From: Psococerastis gibbosa
Taxonomy: Eukaryota > Arthropoda > Insecta > Psocodea > Psocidae
Length of the DNA: 64,000 nucleotides
NCBI GenBank assembly: GCA_963971405.1
Contig: OZ020487.1
Location: 38,661,039 to 38,725,038, forward strand
Direction of reading: 5' to 3'
The translations under genes and the position numbers were made by a program. This document shows positions 30,412 through 43,157 of the stretch, in pieces. Below the pieces are notes generated by a model. The model made no database searches. It was not told the DNA's origin and saw only the letters and a list, made by a program, of their open reading frames with translations. Positions within the stretch are counted from its first letter, which is position 1. Every line of letters starts with the position of its first letter.

Positions 30412-31489
30412 TGAAAGTGTGCAATTTGTTAACATAATGATTAAAAAACTGAAATAAACCCATAAATGTTGCCTCAACTAATGACCAAACCATGCGAACA
30501 CTTACTTGTGAAAAGTAATATTTTCCCCCGTTTCTCGACATATCTTGAACCTATTAGTGCATTTATAAGCAGAGGAAGATATGACCATTATGTCGAACCA
30601 AAGAAAAACTCAATAACTGGGTAAATAGATTAAATAACAGGCAATGAAATACGTCTAAATCGCATTGAAGGCAATGGAGTCAACCACTTCTTGCCATAAT
30701 ACCCCTTTTTGTCACGTGACCAAAAGTGAAGACATTTGTTCAGCGTGGGCTAGGTGCCGTGGTAGCAATGGCTCCATGTGTAAGACTTGGCAAACTTTTT
30801 ACGCGCCAGTCGCCATGTTTGTTCCCGCCCCTTCAGAGATGCCAACATAATTATTTCTTCTGCCACAACGATATTTTATAAAAGCATTTGTCTAATTTGG
30901 CGCAAAATTCAAAAGAAAAGATCGAAAAATAAAGATTTTATGACGTTATTCGTGTGAAAGTGCCCATTACTGGACGGGTGCCCATTACTGGGTTTACCCT
31001 ACTACGTATAAATTGGAATGCAAAAAAAAGAATTGGAAAGTTGCTCTAAAATCGTTATTAAACTGATACTGATTGCACTGAACTATATATATATACAATG
31101 TATTTCAATGTACTGATTGTATTAAGATGGTGGTGCTCTCTGCTGGGACCGGAGAGAAGCTTGAGTCACGTTGGCAGCCTTGGGGCTCCCGGCCCCGCAC
31201 TCAACGTCAAAACAATAACAATCGTGTTCGCGCCGCGGTCTGTGTTAGACGGTTCTTTTAAATAGTTATTTTTTTGTGGACTAATTCGTGAATTAATTGA
31301 GGTGATGCGTGGTAGAAGTTGCCAGTTCCCGAGTTTCGGTATAAAGTATAGCCCAGTAATTAGTTTAATTTGTTGATCAACCAATATTTATTTTGTGACT
31401 ATTGTTTGGCACTTATTATGGATTACTTTCAAGAACTTGCGAACCCATATGATTAAAAGGTAAGTGTTTTAAGACGCGATTATAGTGGT
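30412..31489. other. No gene or repeat recognised
   Basis: Nothing supported. Confidence 0.35.
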
Positions 31490-31583
31490 TTTTATTTTTC
31501 CTCTCAAAATCCGATTCTATATCTACAAATTATCAAGCCAATTCATTTCGGGGGGTTTGAACCCCCCTTGGCTACGGCCTTGC
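31490..31583. mobile_element. Right-end fragment of the CAAGGCCGTAGCC hAT MITE
   Basis: CCTCTCAAAATCCGATTCTA matches 30171 onward, and the fragment ends CTTGGCTACGGCCTTG. The left end is missing. Confidence 0.65.
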
Positions 31584-32199
31584 AAGTTATTATTAAGCGG
31601 CATTGTCTAGAAGGAGAAGTAACTTATGCAAATGGGGTTGCTTCAGTGACGTAAATAACACCCCCGCGGTGCTGGGGGGGGGCGCACTTCAGCCCCCAGT
31701 TCCAGGTTTGTGCTAAAAAAACGTATAGCAGAAAATAAATAATCCCAGTATTTCAGCTTCAGGTAGAAGTCCTTGATCAGTCTGGAGTGGTAGCCTACCA
31801 TGTGCACCCACCAAAAAATCTCTCACTTCGAATATCGGCCAGGTCGGCACGCTTAGTTTTATGGAATGGTGTATAGTCGCATAGTCGGATACAGGGGGGG
31901 ATCTCCCCAAAAAAATTAGGAGGAAATCTATTGTAAGTTAATTTATTACGCTCGATACGACATTGAAACATTGTTTCTTCTAATTTGACCCCCATCTGCC
32001 CCCGCCCCCAAAATGGGGTGGATTCGACCATGTGTAGCCGGTTATTTATAGATTCTCTTCTTCTCCCGGTCGACTTCCTTTGGTTGGCCGTGACTGTCCT
32101 CGAAACGAACAGTAGGGGTCGTTAATAGGCCAGCAGACCTAGATTTGTTAACTTGCCCTATTGTGCGTAACTGTATAAAGCCATTAAGTAGCCTGTATT
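31584..32199. other. No gene; weak copy of the poly-C repeat at 31880-32035
   Basis: 31880-32035 shares GGATACAGGGGGGG, AAATCTATTGTAAGTTAATT and AAAATGGGGTGGAT with 29440-29672 and 34543-34695. Confidence 0.45.
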
Positions 32200-33048
32200 G
32201 CTTTCCAATTTATACGTAGTATAAGGAAAGCTTTGTGACGGTCGAAATTTTCGATTCCGAGATTTCAACGGATTTACACGTTTTAAGGTCCCAGGAACCC
32301 CAAAAAATGGTTTTTACGAAATGTCTGTTTGTCTGTCTGTTCGTCGATTTCCGGGCAAACTACTCGGTCGATTTTGTTGAAATTCGGCATGTAGGTTCAC
32401 AAAAATCATACCTCGGGACCATTGTTTTTTATTTTGAGCTAACTCAATTTGGGGGGTTTTTATTTTCAAAAAACTTCAGAAAAACGTCTAAAAAAATTAT
32501 TTCCCAAAAACGGCTCGAACGATTTCTTTTAAATTCACATATATTGTAGTTGTTGTTAATGTTGATAAAATACGGGGCGTCGCTTGCCCCTTCATAGTTT
32601 GCTTCTGGGGGTAAAAAACTAAAAATGACTAAATTTTAATGAAAAATGACTATAAAAAATAACTTTTCTGCGACACCTTTCTATCGATGATTTCTACCTT
32701 CAGGTATGTTTTAGGTGTTAAATTGAGTAACGAAACCGGATAGGTTGCTTTCCCAAAAAAAATTTTGGTCTTGTAAAAAAAAAAATGTTTTTTTGAAAAA
32801 ATTATTGAAAATTCACGCTCAAATGCATTGCATTGCATTGCACCTGCCTGTATTGTTGTGTGGTAATGTGTTGGTGTGACCTATCTAGAATTTACCTCAC
32901 CAACAGGTGGACAACCCCCCCCCCCCCCCCCGAGATATCGGGAATTTAACCATAGGAAAATTATTTACCATGAAATTACTCATTATCTCTATCTACTAAT
33001 TTTGATAAATTGGAAAGCATGTTCGAATAAACTCAGACCGGTTCTTTC
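32200..33048 (+). repeat. GTCT-array repeat family G, copy 2
   Basis: GCTTTCCAATTTATACGTAG ... AATTGGAAAGC, with the motif GATTTTGTTGAAATTCGGC after a GTCTGTCTGT array and a long C run near 32915. Closest to copies at 8558 and 36426. Confidence 0.85.
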
Positions 33049-33174
33049 GAAATGGAACAATATTTGTCTGCAACATGCTGCTGATGAGACACAATAGTGG
33101 CGACATGATGTGGTTATACTTACCTACTTTGATTCTTAAAGGACTGCAGGGTCAGCTAAAGTAATGCATTAGCC

Positions 33175-33517
33175 CAGGGGTTCTCAAATGGTGAGCCATG
33201 GGTCTCTTCCAGGAGAGCCATGCGAAAAAATAAGTTTTTGCTTTTATGAAAAATAAGTTGAACATAATGCCAAACATCGATTTTCTATCAAGTGAATTTT
33301 TGACTAAATATAAACGTTTTTGATTTTTGTTTGATTTTTGATTCTTATAACTTGTTTTTTTTATTCATTAGACTACATAAGTCACCTTCTTATGTATTAA
33401 GTTTTTGCAATACATGCATTCAACACCCCCCCCCCCCCCCATGAGTATATGGGGAGCCAATGCAATGTTGAAAACTTTTTAGGGAGGCATCAAAAAAGTT
33501 TCTTGAGAAGGTCCCTG
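33175..33517. mobile_element. hAT MITE, CAGGGGTTCTCAAA terminus (343 bp)
   Basis: Begins CAGGGGTTCTCAAATGG and ends TTGAGAAGGTCCCTG, flanked by identical CATTAGCC (33167-33174, 33518-33525). The terminus is a classic hAT end. It has a C run near 33428. Confidence 0.88.
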
Positions 33518-33525
33518 CATTAGCC

Positions 33526-34542
33526 TATTGGAAAATGAGATTGAAGATAGGCTTCGATACGATGAAGCAATTATGTCAAAATCGTTGGGCTTTGAACCGC
33601 CTACAAGGCGTCATAGTCCTATTAAACGCCGTTTAAATTACTATTGAGTAACACCTAGCTGCTATATAGTGAACTATAGTAATAAATTAATGACTAAGAC
33701 ACAAACACAATACGGCTCGCCTCCCCAAAGATAACGCTAACAAGAGTAGGTAAATTATAAGGAGTTGGCAATCGACCAGAAAATACCAACTTGTGGGTGT
33801 GAGGGAAGGCCGAACACCAGAAGCTGATGAGAGCGAAAAAGGGATCGTCTGTATAAATAGGAGGCACGTGGGTGAGATGGTATTTATTTCTGATTTGTTC
33901 TTCGAGTTTCCTTTGGGTGTTTCTATCGGCCTTTCATTGCGGATTCTTTGATAAACAAAATTACTCAATCCCTTTTGCTCTGCGAAGGTTTGCTCAACAA
34001 AATTTTGATTATTTTTCCGGTTATGTGACATGAAAAGAAACTGTTGGTCTGAATAGGCGGTTATGTTATGCCCGTTAAAATTGAATGGCCTATTGTGGAA
34101 TTGCATATGCTTAGTATCAGTATCAGAAAATCTATCTTTGCGTCAAAAGCATCCTGAATTTAGAGTAGACTTTTTCCACCCCTCTAAAAAATACGTCAAT
34201 GTTCGCTTTATGTTAACATTATTAGAATAACCTAAAATAAATTAAATTTCAATGTTTTCAGCTGTTATAGGACCATTATAACTTTTAACACCCCGCGCGA
34301 AAGGCGAAAACGTTCGAATATAATTTATTTTATTTTTAATATAGTAGTGCACGCCCTAAGCGAATTCATTCCTAGCCTGTACTGAAAATATCTCACTTAC
34401 AGCTTATCGTTGTTTTTTTAAACTTTTTAAACTTGGATTAGAAACATTTTCACAGCTTACAGTAGCCTTATACTGGCTTAGATTGGCTTACGTACTTTTC
34501 TACTTTTACTGCGCCATATATCCATCCTCATTGAGGGTGGCA
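33526..34542. other. No gene recognised
   Basis: A - strand open frame of 139 codons around 33687-34106 has no recognisable motif and is probably chance. Confidence 0.35.
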
Positions 34543-34695
34543 GCACGACAACAGTGCCTCCCCCCCCCCCCAAAAAAAAACATTTAGTAAATCTGTTGTA
34601 CGTTAATTTATTACGCTCTAATTTAATCGATACTACATATGTTTGTTCTAACTGCCCCCCCCCCCTCCCAAATGGGGTGAATCTGTCCAGCCATG
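34543..34695. repeat. Poly-C bearing repeat copy
   Basis: Two C runs flank AAATCTGTTGTACGTTAATT...TAATCGATACTACATATG; same family as 29505-29672. Confidence 0.6.
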
Positions 34696-34699
34696 GATA

Positions 34700-35559
34700 A
34701 ACCCAGCCCAGCATTAGCTGAAACCTATAAAGGTTGCGTTGGTTTTTTCTTACACCCGTCTACGATCCTCTCTGCAGCTCCTATTGCTGACGTCTATGCT
34801 TCCATATACTCATTCGGTAAGCGAGTTAACATTAAAGGACAACGCAGGCATTCAGAGAACCTCCTACTCTGAATTTATAAATGGGCGGGCGCATGGACGT
34901 GTGGGCTCATTGAATGGCCAGCCCTTTCTCCATATTATCGTGGTTCTATCCACGCGAAATGTGCTAATTACACTTCAAACATGGCAACTCCCTTCACCGC
35001 GACATTATGTGCCTCACGGACCGCTGCTCTGAAAAGCCAATAACTGGAACTGACTAGAGTTCTATTGGATGTAGGAGAGATTCCCGCCAAAAATATACAT
35101 TTTTAATTTCACGGGCCACATCTCATATGACCAGCCATTGATAAGACGTGGCAGGCTGCCCCAGACATTTTTGGCGGGAGGCAATGTCCCATCTCTCCCA
35201 TATAAATAAATAAAGAAATAAATAAAGACTTTTGTTCTATTACTAAGCCAACTTAGACTGTCAAAACGGGGCACCAGTTCAGACCTCAACTCTCAGATCT
35301 CTCTTCTCTATGCTATAACAATTCCGATGCTATGGTTTCTTCAATATTGTATTCATTCATTAATTCAGCTTGTCTAGGGGAAAACCGTGCTTTTTCGTGC
35401 CTTCGACTTCACGCCAGCTTCCGAAATCGTCAAGAAATCTTCTGTTAGCCCTCTAGCTACAATGAAAAAGACTTCGGCAAACTCCGCAAAAGAAATATTT
35501 TTTTTGTAAAATGTACAGTTTTCTTCAGTAAAGTACAGTACAGTACAATTGTACAGTTT
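34700..35559. other. No gene; SINE scrap at 35222-35262
   Basis: TTTGTTCTATTACTAAGCC at 35229-35247 is SINE-derived. Otherwise unassigned. Confidence 0.4.
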
Positions 35560-35759
35560 TTAAAATGCCTTAAAATCCCCGGGCCGTAATATTTAAATCT
35601 CTTTGCCTGTCAAATCTAAACTTTCTAAACTCTACGAGGGGGGGGGGAGTCTCCAAGTTACTCGTGTGCGGTCCTGTGCGGTGCGGTTCTGGCCCAACAG
35701 TTCTGTGCGGTGCTTCTTATGGTTCAATCCCCACTGGAAAAAACCTGGCTACGGCCTTG
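35560..35759. mobile_element. hAT fragment ending CTGGCTACGGCCTTG
   Basis: The right terminus at 35745-35759 matches the CAAGGCCGTAGCC family, with a G run near 35639. The left terminus is not convincing. Confidence 0.45.
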
Positions 35760-36425
35760 TTCCTTACTTACCGCATATTGCCCTAAGGGAAGGAATTCTC
35801 TGACTCCCTTGTTTTGTAGGTGGTCAGCGGAGTTGTCAAACAAGTATAATTCGTAAGAATTTCCAACAGCTGCCTCCCTTTGAATAGTTGACTTTGACAT
35901 CAAATAATTTGAAGCATATTTTTATTTATGGCTCAAGCAAGGATGGAAAAGTAAATAAATAAATAAATAAAGCTTGTATTGCGTTGTCAACAGACACAAT
36001 CGAAATAAGACATCTGTTACAATTTAAAACATATATACACAATACTCTAGAAACAATCAGTAGGAGAAAAATAAAATAAAAATAGCATCTTATCGATTTG
36101 TCAAACAGATAACAAACACCTACAGTATGTACATAAAACATGCAATTGTTCAATATGGACACAACATCGTTATTCCTTTAGCCTACCTCAGTAATTCTAC
36201 TTACCCCCCCCCCCCACCAAAAACATTTCTAGAGAATATTTTGAACTTGAGAGTTTTGTGCCAAATTTCAGTTTTATAAAGAACACTCTGGTGTTTAATT
36301 ATTATTATCCAGAAATCAATAATTGCCAATTGGCCTTCTTTATCGAGACGACCTACTGAGGGTGCAGTAGACCGTAGGGGTCTTACAAAGGCAAAAAATA
36401 TATCATTTTCAGTGTCAACCAAAAA
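35760..36425. other. No gene; AAAT-repeat tail near 35952
   Basis: (TAAA)n at about 35952-35972 may be the tail of an unrecognised retroelement. Confidence 0.35.
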
Positions 36426-37190
36426 AGAACCGGTCCGAGTTTACTCGAACATGCTTTCCAATTTATCAAGTAGTAGCTAGAGAAAATGAGTAATTTCATG
36501 GTAAATAATTTTCCTATAGTTCAATTTCGGGCATCCTGGGGGGGGGGGGGGGTTGTCCACCTGACGTCACTGGAGGTGAGGTAAATTCTAGATAGGTCAG
36601 ACCAACAAATTACCACACAGCAATAATGGCAGGGCCCGCAATGCATTTAACCGTGAATTTTCTATCATTTTTTCAAAAACATTTTTTTTGCACAAAACCA
36701 AATAATTTTTTGGGAAAGCAACCTGTCCGGTTTCGTTACTCAATTTAACACCTAAAACATGCCTGCAAACTATCAAGGGGCAAGCGACCCCCCGCATTTT
36801 GGCAATATTAATAACGACTACAGTATATGTGAATTTAAAGAAATCGTTGGAGCCGTTTTGGAAAAATAATTTTTTTAGACGTTTTTCTGAAGTTTTTTGA
36901 AAATAACACCCCCCCCCCCCCCGAATTGAGTTAGCCCAAAATAAAAATAAAATGGTCCCGAGGCATGATTTTTGTGAACCTACAAGCCGAATTTCATCAA
37001 AATCGACTGAGTAGTTTGCCCGGAAATCGACGCACAGACAGACAGACAGAGCGACAGACAGACAGACATTTCGTAAAAAACACTTTTTTTGGTTCCTGGG
37101 ACCTCAAAACGTGTAAATCCGTTGAAATCTCGGAATCGAAAATTTCGACCATCACAAAGCTTTCCTTATACTACGAATAAATTGGAAAGC
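36426..37190 (-). repeat. GTCT-array repeat family G, copy 3
   Basis: Complete - strand copy. Reading inversely it starts GCTTTCCAATTTATTCGTAG at 37190 and ends near 36426 with ACCGGTTC. Includes (GACA)n near 37033-37067, a G run at 36538 and a C run at 36908. Confidence 0.85.
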
Positions 37191-37945
37191 AAAAAAAATA
37201 TGTAGGCTAAAGCCGCGCCTGGTACCTCATTGCATCTCTCGTAACATGGCATATTCTTTATAAAGTTCCGTTGAAGTCGTCTTTGCACTATACCTATATA
37301 CAGTAAGCATACGGGTTATACTATCTTGGCCATCTCAAGTAAATAGGTATGTCTTTACAGTTTTGCTCTAGAACTGTCTAAAAAAAATCGCTCTTAGCGT
37401 ATTACTTATTTACGAAGTTTACAATAGTTTATTAACATTCAAGATTATATTGTATTCTTGCGTCCAAAAAATATTGCAGAAGCAGCGCGGTCCTAAACGT
37501 GCTACTAAAGCATTCTGGGCATAAAAACAGAGCCTATTTGCTGATTCAGTGAACACTGAACAGTCCAATTATCGTACAAAATATAGGCCTACTTTCTTTT
37601 TTTCCCTTCCTTATGAATTTACATGAGGAAATCATTTTCATATTATGATAGTGCTATGGTAGGTATGAAGTGTCTCATATTTTTTTGTATAATCAATGAA
37701 TACGGTGCCAGAAAGAAGAAAGACGAGGAGGGACCCGACCACCATGAATACACCATCATCAAGTGTTGAGCCGTGTGAAAACTACCGGCCCCAGACTTTC
37801 ACTATCACTGGAGATATTGACTTGCTTCCAGCTATTTCATCCCACGATTGTGGCCTGATAAGCTAGTAGATATGCCTGAGCCTGGGTTTTTAAAACAATT
37901 GAGAATCTACACAAGAACCGATACTAGTGTTTTCCTATTTATCTT
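37191..37945. other. No gene or repeat recognised
   Basis: Nothing supported. Confidence 0.35.
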
Positions 37946-37958
37946 TTAGTATACTGTA

Positions 37959-38156
37959 AATAAATAAATAAGGACTTTTTATTGTTCCTATTACTAAGCC
38001 AACTAAGCCCTCTCTTACACTCAAGGCCCGGGACCGCCTGCTTTACATGCCCTCCAAAGCATGGCCAGAAAATGTAGCCAGTGTGGGACTCGAACCAACA
38101 ACGTTTCGGGTGAAAGTCAGAGTCCGTACGACTACGCTACATGTCCTGACGTATAC
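37959..38156 (-). mobile_element. tRNA-derived SINE with perfect 13-bp target duplication
   Basis: Flanked by TTAGTATACTGTA at 37946-37958 and 38157-38169. On the - strand it begins with a tRNA-like head holding box A (GTAGCGTAGTCG) and box B (GGTTCGAGTCCC), continues with the body shared by all copies and ends in (AAATA)n. Other copies: 14012, 22172 (+), 47230, 54890, 56555, and scraps at 9404, 11428 and 35222. Confidence 0.9.
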
Positions 38157-38169
38157 TTAGTATACTGTA

Positions 38170-38440
38170 CTTATGGTATAAAAAAAATCCTAGCACAATT
38201 CCTTGGGATAATTTGGGATTGGGTATGATTTTTATATATTTTTTTGTCTTGTAAGAAGGAAAAAAATTGATTTTATTTAATAGTTCTACGGCACCCAAAT
38301 AATTTCCCTAGGGTTCAATTTCGGCTGATTTTCCCTATCCCAAAGTACTGGACTGATCGATGAGTCAATTGGCATGTCTAGCATGGACAGACATATAATA
38401 ATACATACTAATACGTGGCATGGTATGCAATGCATATCAA
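38170..38440. other. No feature recognised
   Basis: Nothing supported. Confidence 0.3.
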
Positions 38441-38675
38441 TTGAGTCGTCTAGTATCAATGTCGCCAATGTAATTTTTGACCAATTTTTCAGAAACCAAA
38501 AAACCTGTAAATACAGTAAAAATCATATACTGTATTAAACTCAACTGGCAATACAGTTACTGAACTATCAGTTTAGTTTAATACAGTATATTATTTTTAC
38601 TGTATTTACAGTTTTTGTGGTTTTTGAAAAATTGATCAAAAATTACATTGGCGACTTTGATACTAGACGACTCAA
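38441..38675. mobile_element. Hairpin MITE (235 bp), TTGAGTCGTCTAG termini
   Basis: Arms of about 100 bp match almost completely: TTGAGTCGTCTAGTATCAA, then GTCGCCAATGTAATTTTTGA, then CTGTAAATACAGTAAAAAT. The target duplication is not clear; no second copy is in the window. Confidence 0.75.
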
Positions 38676-38689
38676 TTATCAATTATTTA

Positions 38690-39345
38690 TTCAAAAAAAT
38701 ATTTTTTTCTTCAAAATCGAAACCCTGATTTGGAAACTAACCTGTTCAGTTGTGTATTTTTAGCACCTAAAACATACCTGATTTAGGAACAATCGGTAGG
38801 CTACAAAGGTTCCTCAGAAAAATGACATTTTAGTAAGTCTTGATGAAAATTGAATTGAATTGATTAATTACTTGAATTGTTTGTATTGTTGGTATCCATA
38901 AAAATTGTATTGTATTGTATTGTAACCTTCATAATTATTTTTGCCCCTTGAAGGAAACTGTATGAAGGGGAAGCGACCTATTGAGTCTACAATATGCAGT
39001 ATTCATTTAGTCATCATCATAATTTATTTGGATTTAGAAGGAAAAAAAAATAGTTGCAGCCCGTTTTTTGAGAAAAGTTTTTAGCCATTTTTGGAGATTT
39101 TGGGGGGTAAACCCCTAAAATTGAGTTAGCCTAAACTAATAGAAAATGATCCCGAGATTTGATTTTTGTGAACCTATTTGCCAAATGTCACCAAAATCCA
39201 TCGAGCAGTTTGGTCACAAGTTGACGAACAGACATTTTGTATAATTTTTTGTTTTTGTTTCTAAGACCTCAGATCTCGAAATCGAAAATTGCGACCTTCA
39301 CAAAGCTTTCCTTATGCTAACTTAATAGGCCTAAATTGGTAAGCA
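38690..39345 (-). repeat. GTCT-array repeat family G, worn copy
   Basis: Recognised from ATGATCCCGAGATTTGATTT, CAAAATCCATCGAGCAGTTT and CACAAAGCTTTCCTTATGCT at its high-coordinate end. The GTCT array is almost lost. Confidence 0.65.
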
Positions 39346-39587
39346 ATCATATAGCGTTATCGTGGAAGCCAGAAGATCATTACAAATATTGTACAGACGC
39401 AACTTTGTTTTAACAGTGCTGCGGTAATGTTTTAAAATTATTTATTATTTTATAAAATTATATACACTCATGTGTTTTTAATAAGTTACCGCATTTGTTA
39501 CTCGTTAGCCACTTTCTATTGTACATTCTGATACTGTTTACCAAAATTATGCCAATTCTGTTGTCCTAGTCCCGCTCAAGCGAGGGG

Positions 39588-39667
39588 CAGTGGCGGATTT
39601 AGGCCTACTAGTAGGCAACTAAGGCAAATGCCTACCTATATCCGCACCAAAGCCAAATCCGCCCCTG
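39588..39667. mobile_element. 80-bp hAT MITE with perfect 8-bp duplication
   Basis: CAGTGGCGGATTTAGG ... CCAAATCCGCCCCTG, flanked by GCGAGGGG at 39580-39587 and 39668-39675. Confidence 0.85.
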
Positions 39668-39691
39668 GCGAGGGGCGCTCCTGTCCCGAAT

Positions 39692-39837
39692 CAGGGACGG
39701 ATCCTTGGGGGCGGTGGGGGCCGTCGCTAGATAGAATGGACTTTAAAAAAAAAAATCTTACTCAAGTAAAAGAATCGCGATATGTTTCAGGCCACCGCCC
39801 CCCCCCCCCCCGAAAACTTTTCCTGAAACCGTCCCTG
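39692..39837. mobile_element. hAT MITE, CAGGGACGG termini (146 bp), perfect duplication
   Basis: CAGGGACGGATCCTTGG ... CCTGAAACCGTCCCTG flanked by TCCCGAAT (39684-39691, 39838-39845). Long C run before the right end. Same family, opposite orientation, at 56034-56207. Confidence 0.88.
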
Positions 39838-40426
39838 TCCCGAATGAAGCTGCCTTCTGGAGCAGACTCCTTATTAGTTATTTATGCAGGACTGCAGGTG
39901 CAGGTTGAATGAACCTAGAAAAGAGCCTGTTGTCATATTTTCATCAAATATGGCGGTTGTATTTCCTATTAATAATTGAATAGTTTATTGAGACATAGAA
40001 ACAGGTTCCGATGACTTTGAAGGAGTTGCTATATTGTACACACGCGACATCCGAGTTATCAAACGCGCTTGCGTCATGACTTGTGTTGTCTCATAATAAT
40101 ATAGCCTTTCTTCCCATTTCGATCCAAGGGCAATAGGGGCGTTAAATTTCCAAACGACTTGTGGGAGCGGCTAATCTTGTGTGTTTTATTTCATTTTCGC
40201 GCCATTTCAGATGTCTCGAAGCTAGAGTTCCGAGAAGGCGCAACATCTGTTCTATGGCACTCGTCCCCTTTTCGACCAACTCTCATCAAGTAAGGTAGAG
40301 CCTATACCGCTTTGGGTTTATTATCTTAAATTTAGCTGCGTTCTTTTCATCAGTTGGCCCTTTGTAAAGTTCTTAATTTTTTGTCGTTTTCCGAGTAAAT
40401 GTAATGGCTTTACAAAATTTCAAACC

Positions 40427-40780
40427 TTCTTCTTCGGCGCTACAGTTTGGACCTCGGGGTGAACTTTGGCTTCTCGCTCCGCTTCTCTCCAGGGACATCC
40501 CAGTCCTGGTTCTTCCAAGCCACCACTGACAGGCTTAGTAGGTCACTCTACATCGATTCTGTGGCCTGCCTTGCCGTCATCTGCCCTTCATTTTCGCTCT
40601 GTTTACCCAATCTGTTTACATGCCCAATCCACCAAATTCTTTGGGGTTTTGGCAAAGCAAACGACGTCGCCTTTTTCAAGGATGTTTCGTCTATCACTAA
40701 GTGTGTCTCCTTCTCCAGATATCACGTTCGTTCGCCCCTCTGTATATGCGCCTTACGACGGTTGCTTCAAATAATACTCG
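40427..40780 (-). mobile_element. LINE 3'-end fragment, worn
   Basis: The - strand ends with coding traces such as WKNQDWDVPGEKRSEKPKF next to a (GAA)n-like tail, the same layout as the LINE C-terminal ends at 10779 and 63505. Frames are broken. Confidence 0.5.
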
Positions 40781-42807
40781 TGATTTCTTAGGCTCCCATA
40801 TTTCGGCACATTTAACATTTGGAATCAGAAGCTATTAAACCCAGAGGACATCAAACCTATTTATAAGTAAAGTGGAGTACTGGAGTGGGGTGACCCCACC
40901 TACGAAATACAAGCTCAAGCATGTGGGTAAGGCGAGTGGTTAAGTTTCCTATATTACAAGGTCCTATTTTATTCAGTGAGATTCATTGATGGGGATCTTG
41001 TTATTATTGCGTCTAATATGGAGTACTCTGATTATGTGGTGTGGGAATTGATACCCGTTTTTTTACGGTTTTTTTTAAGGCATTCTGTGGTTTCGGTTGT
41101 AAGTTCGTAGGCTAGTATTTGAGCACATCAGTTTGACCTTCAATGTAGGCTACGCCATTCCATTTGGTTGCGATTCAGTCATCTGACTCTTTAAAAAGGT
41201 TCTCTCGCCACTTTGTCCGGTTGACTTAAGTTCATAGAATAATATTTACTATAGAAAGCTAGTCGGTATAGGGCCGTCTGTGATTCCAAATAGGAAAATC
41301 ACATGAGCCGAGTCACAAAATGTTTGCGTCCCAGTTTTAACCAATCAAATTAATTTATTAAGAAACAATTGTGAGTGTATTCGAACGATATATAAAACTT
41401 GGCCTACTATTGGCTGCCTGTTTTGAAGTCAACATTCATTATCAAAACAATAACAACGCAGCAGAAATGAGTGGGTTTTTGATAAACAAAAATGATAAAA
41501 ATTATTTATTGATTCAATCTCTACAGCAATACCTACTTTACTATAATAAAATAAGTTCGGTTGTTGGATTGAAAACTTCAGAGTTCACACTATGCTACAC
41601 ATTATGCAAAGTACAGTAGGCCTACAATAATACATATAAAAGGTAAGTGAGAAATTTATATTAATCCCACAATAGCTTTAATTCTTCTTAAAGTGTTGCA
41701 TTGTTGCCGTCTTGTAGCCAAATTAAGTCACTTAGCACACTCCCCAACCACACCGAGTGCAACAAGTTACTGTACAACCTACGAGAAGCATTTTTAAGCC
41801 TTTGCATGCATGGGGCTTGCAAAGTAATAATTTGTGACAGTGACTTCCCTCTATGGGTCCACTGCAGCATACATTAACTAAAACAAAATATGTTGTCTTA
41901 TTTTAATTGGCATGTATCGGTAGACTAATATTATTGACATTTTTAGGGCAACAGATTTCGAGGAACAGGAGCAGAGGCGTTTCGTCCCGCCACAAAAAAT
42001 GTTGAAGCAAGGAAATTCGAGTGGAAACTAAGTTAATGCATGACAATTTCTACCAGAAGGAAAAAAGTCAAAAATATTAGTTGTGTTCCTTCCTCTTCAC
42101 TGTAAATTACTGTATATTTGTTATTACATTAATGTTATTGCATTATGCTATATTTTAAAAGCCTTTTCCATGGAACTCATCTTGAGTTTTCACTTGTCAC
42201 CCATGGCTTACAGAGTCAAAAGGAAAGGAACATGGTGGGTGTCACCGTATTGCGTTAAAGTGAGGAACTACCTGTCTGAATAAATAGGTGTTGTGAAAAT
42301 GTCCAATACATGGTCTACTGTGACAGTATGCTAACACGACGCAAAGACTTTTCCCATACAGGGTTTTGGTTTAAAATGCCAAACCTCCAGTGACCTGTAC
42401 GAAAAGGCCCTAATGAATGCTTGCCGTAACGTAAAGTACAGTAGGTACTCTTTCTAAACTCATGTTGGAACATAATTTGAAGTATTGTATGTGATACTTC
42501 CATACATTAATACATACTGCGTAGGATGCACGAGCATTTTTTTTTTTTTAAATATTCATTGACCATTGTACTGTAGATGTACCTAGGTGTGCGAATGATA
42601 CAATAAACTAGTTGATTTCATTAAATTTGGGTCATTATAGATTTATCATTATGAAATGACACATTAAATTGATATTGACTACTACATTTCAATTTTTAAA
42701 TTTGTGCGGGAAACACCCAAGCGCTACCAAGTGGCCAAAATTCGAAAGTGGGACGCAAATATTTTGTAACCTCGATCCTGTGATTTCATGAAAAAAATCA
42801 CAAAGCC
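40781..42807. other. 2-kb stretch with nothing recognised
   Basis: No coding sequence, hairpin or shared repeat was noticed on either strand. Confidence 0.35.
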
Positions 42808-43157
42808 CTGAAATACTGCATCCTATGTATAAGCATAGGGATGCCAGCTGCTTATTTCGATTGGCAGGCTATGCTTAAGTTAGAGTTTTTCATATTGGAA
42901 CATATTTTATTTTATGACTAACATTATTGGTATTTTTACTTCATCATCATCAATTAAAGGTTCAGGCGGAAGGAAATATAATTTAAATAACTGAAATACT
43001 GCATCCTATGTATAAGCATAGGGATGCCAGCTGCTTATTTCGATTGGCAGGCTATGCTTAAGTTAGAGTTTTTCATATTGGAACATATTTTATTTTATGA
43101 CTAACATTATTGGTATTTTTACTTCATCATCATCAATTAAAGGTTCAGGCGGAAGGA
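42808..43157 (+). repeat. Exact 167-bp tandem duplication, period 183
   Basis: 42808-42974 and 42991-43157 are identical by eye, separated by 16 AT-rich bases. Identity points to a very recent duplication or an assembly artefact. Confidence 0.9.

Noticed and set aside
32235-32549. 104-codon frame inside repeat G (also at 8593)
   Set aside because: The frame runs through the GTCT array and homopolymers and is not kept intact between copies, so it is probably not a protein.
33687-34106. 139-codon - strand frame
   Set aside because: No motif, no splice context, composition like the surroundings.
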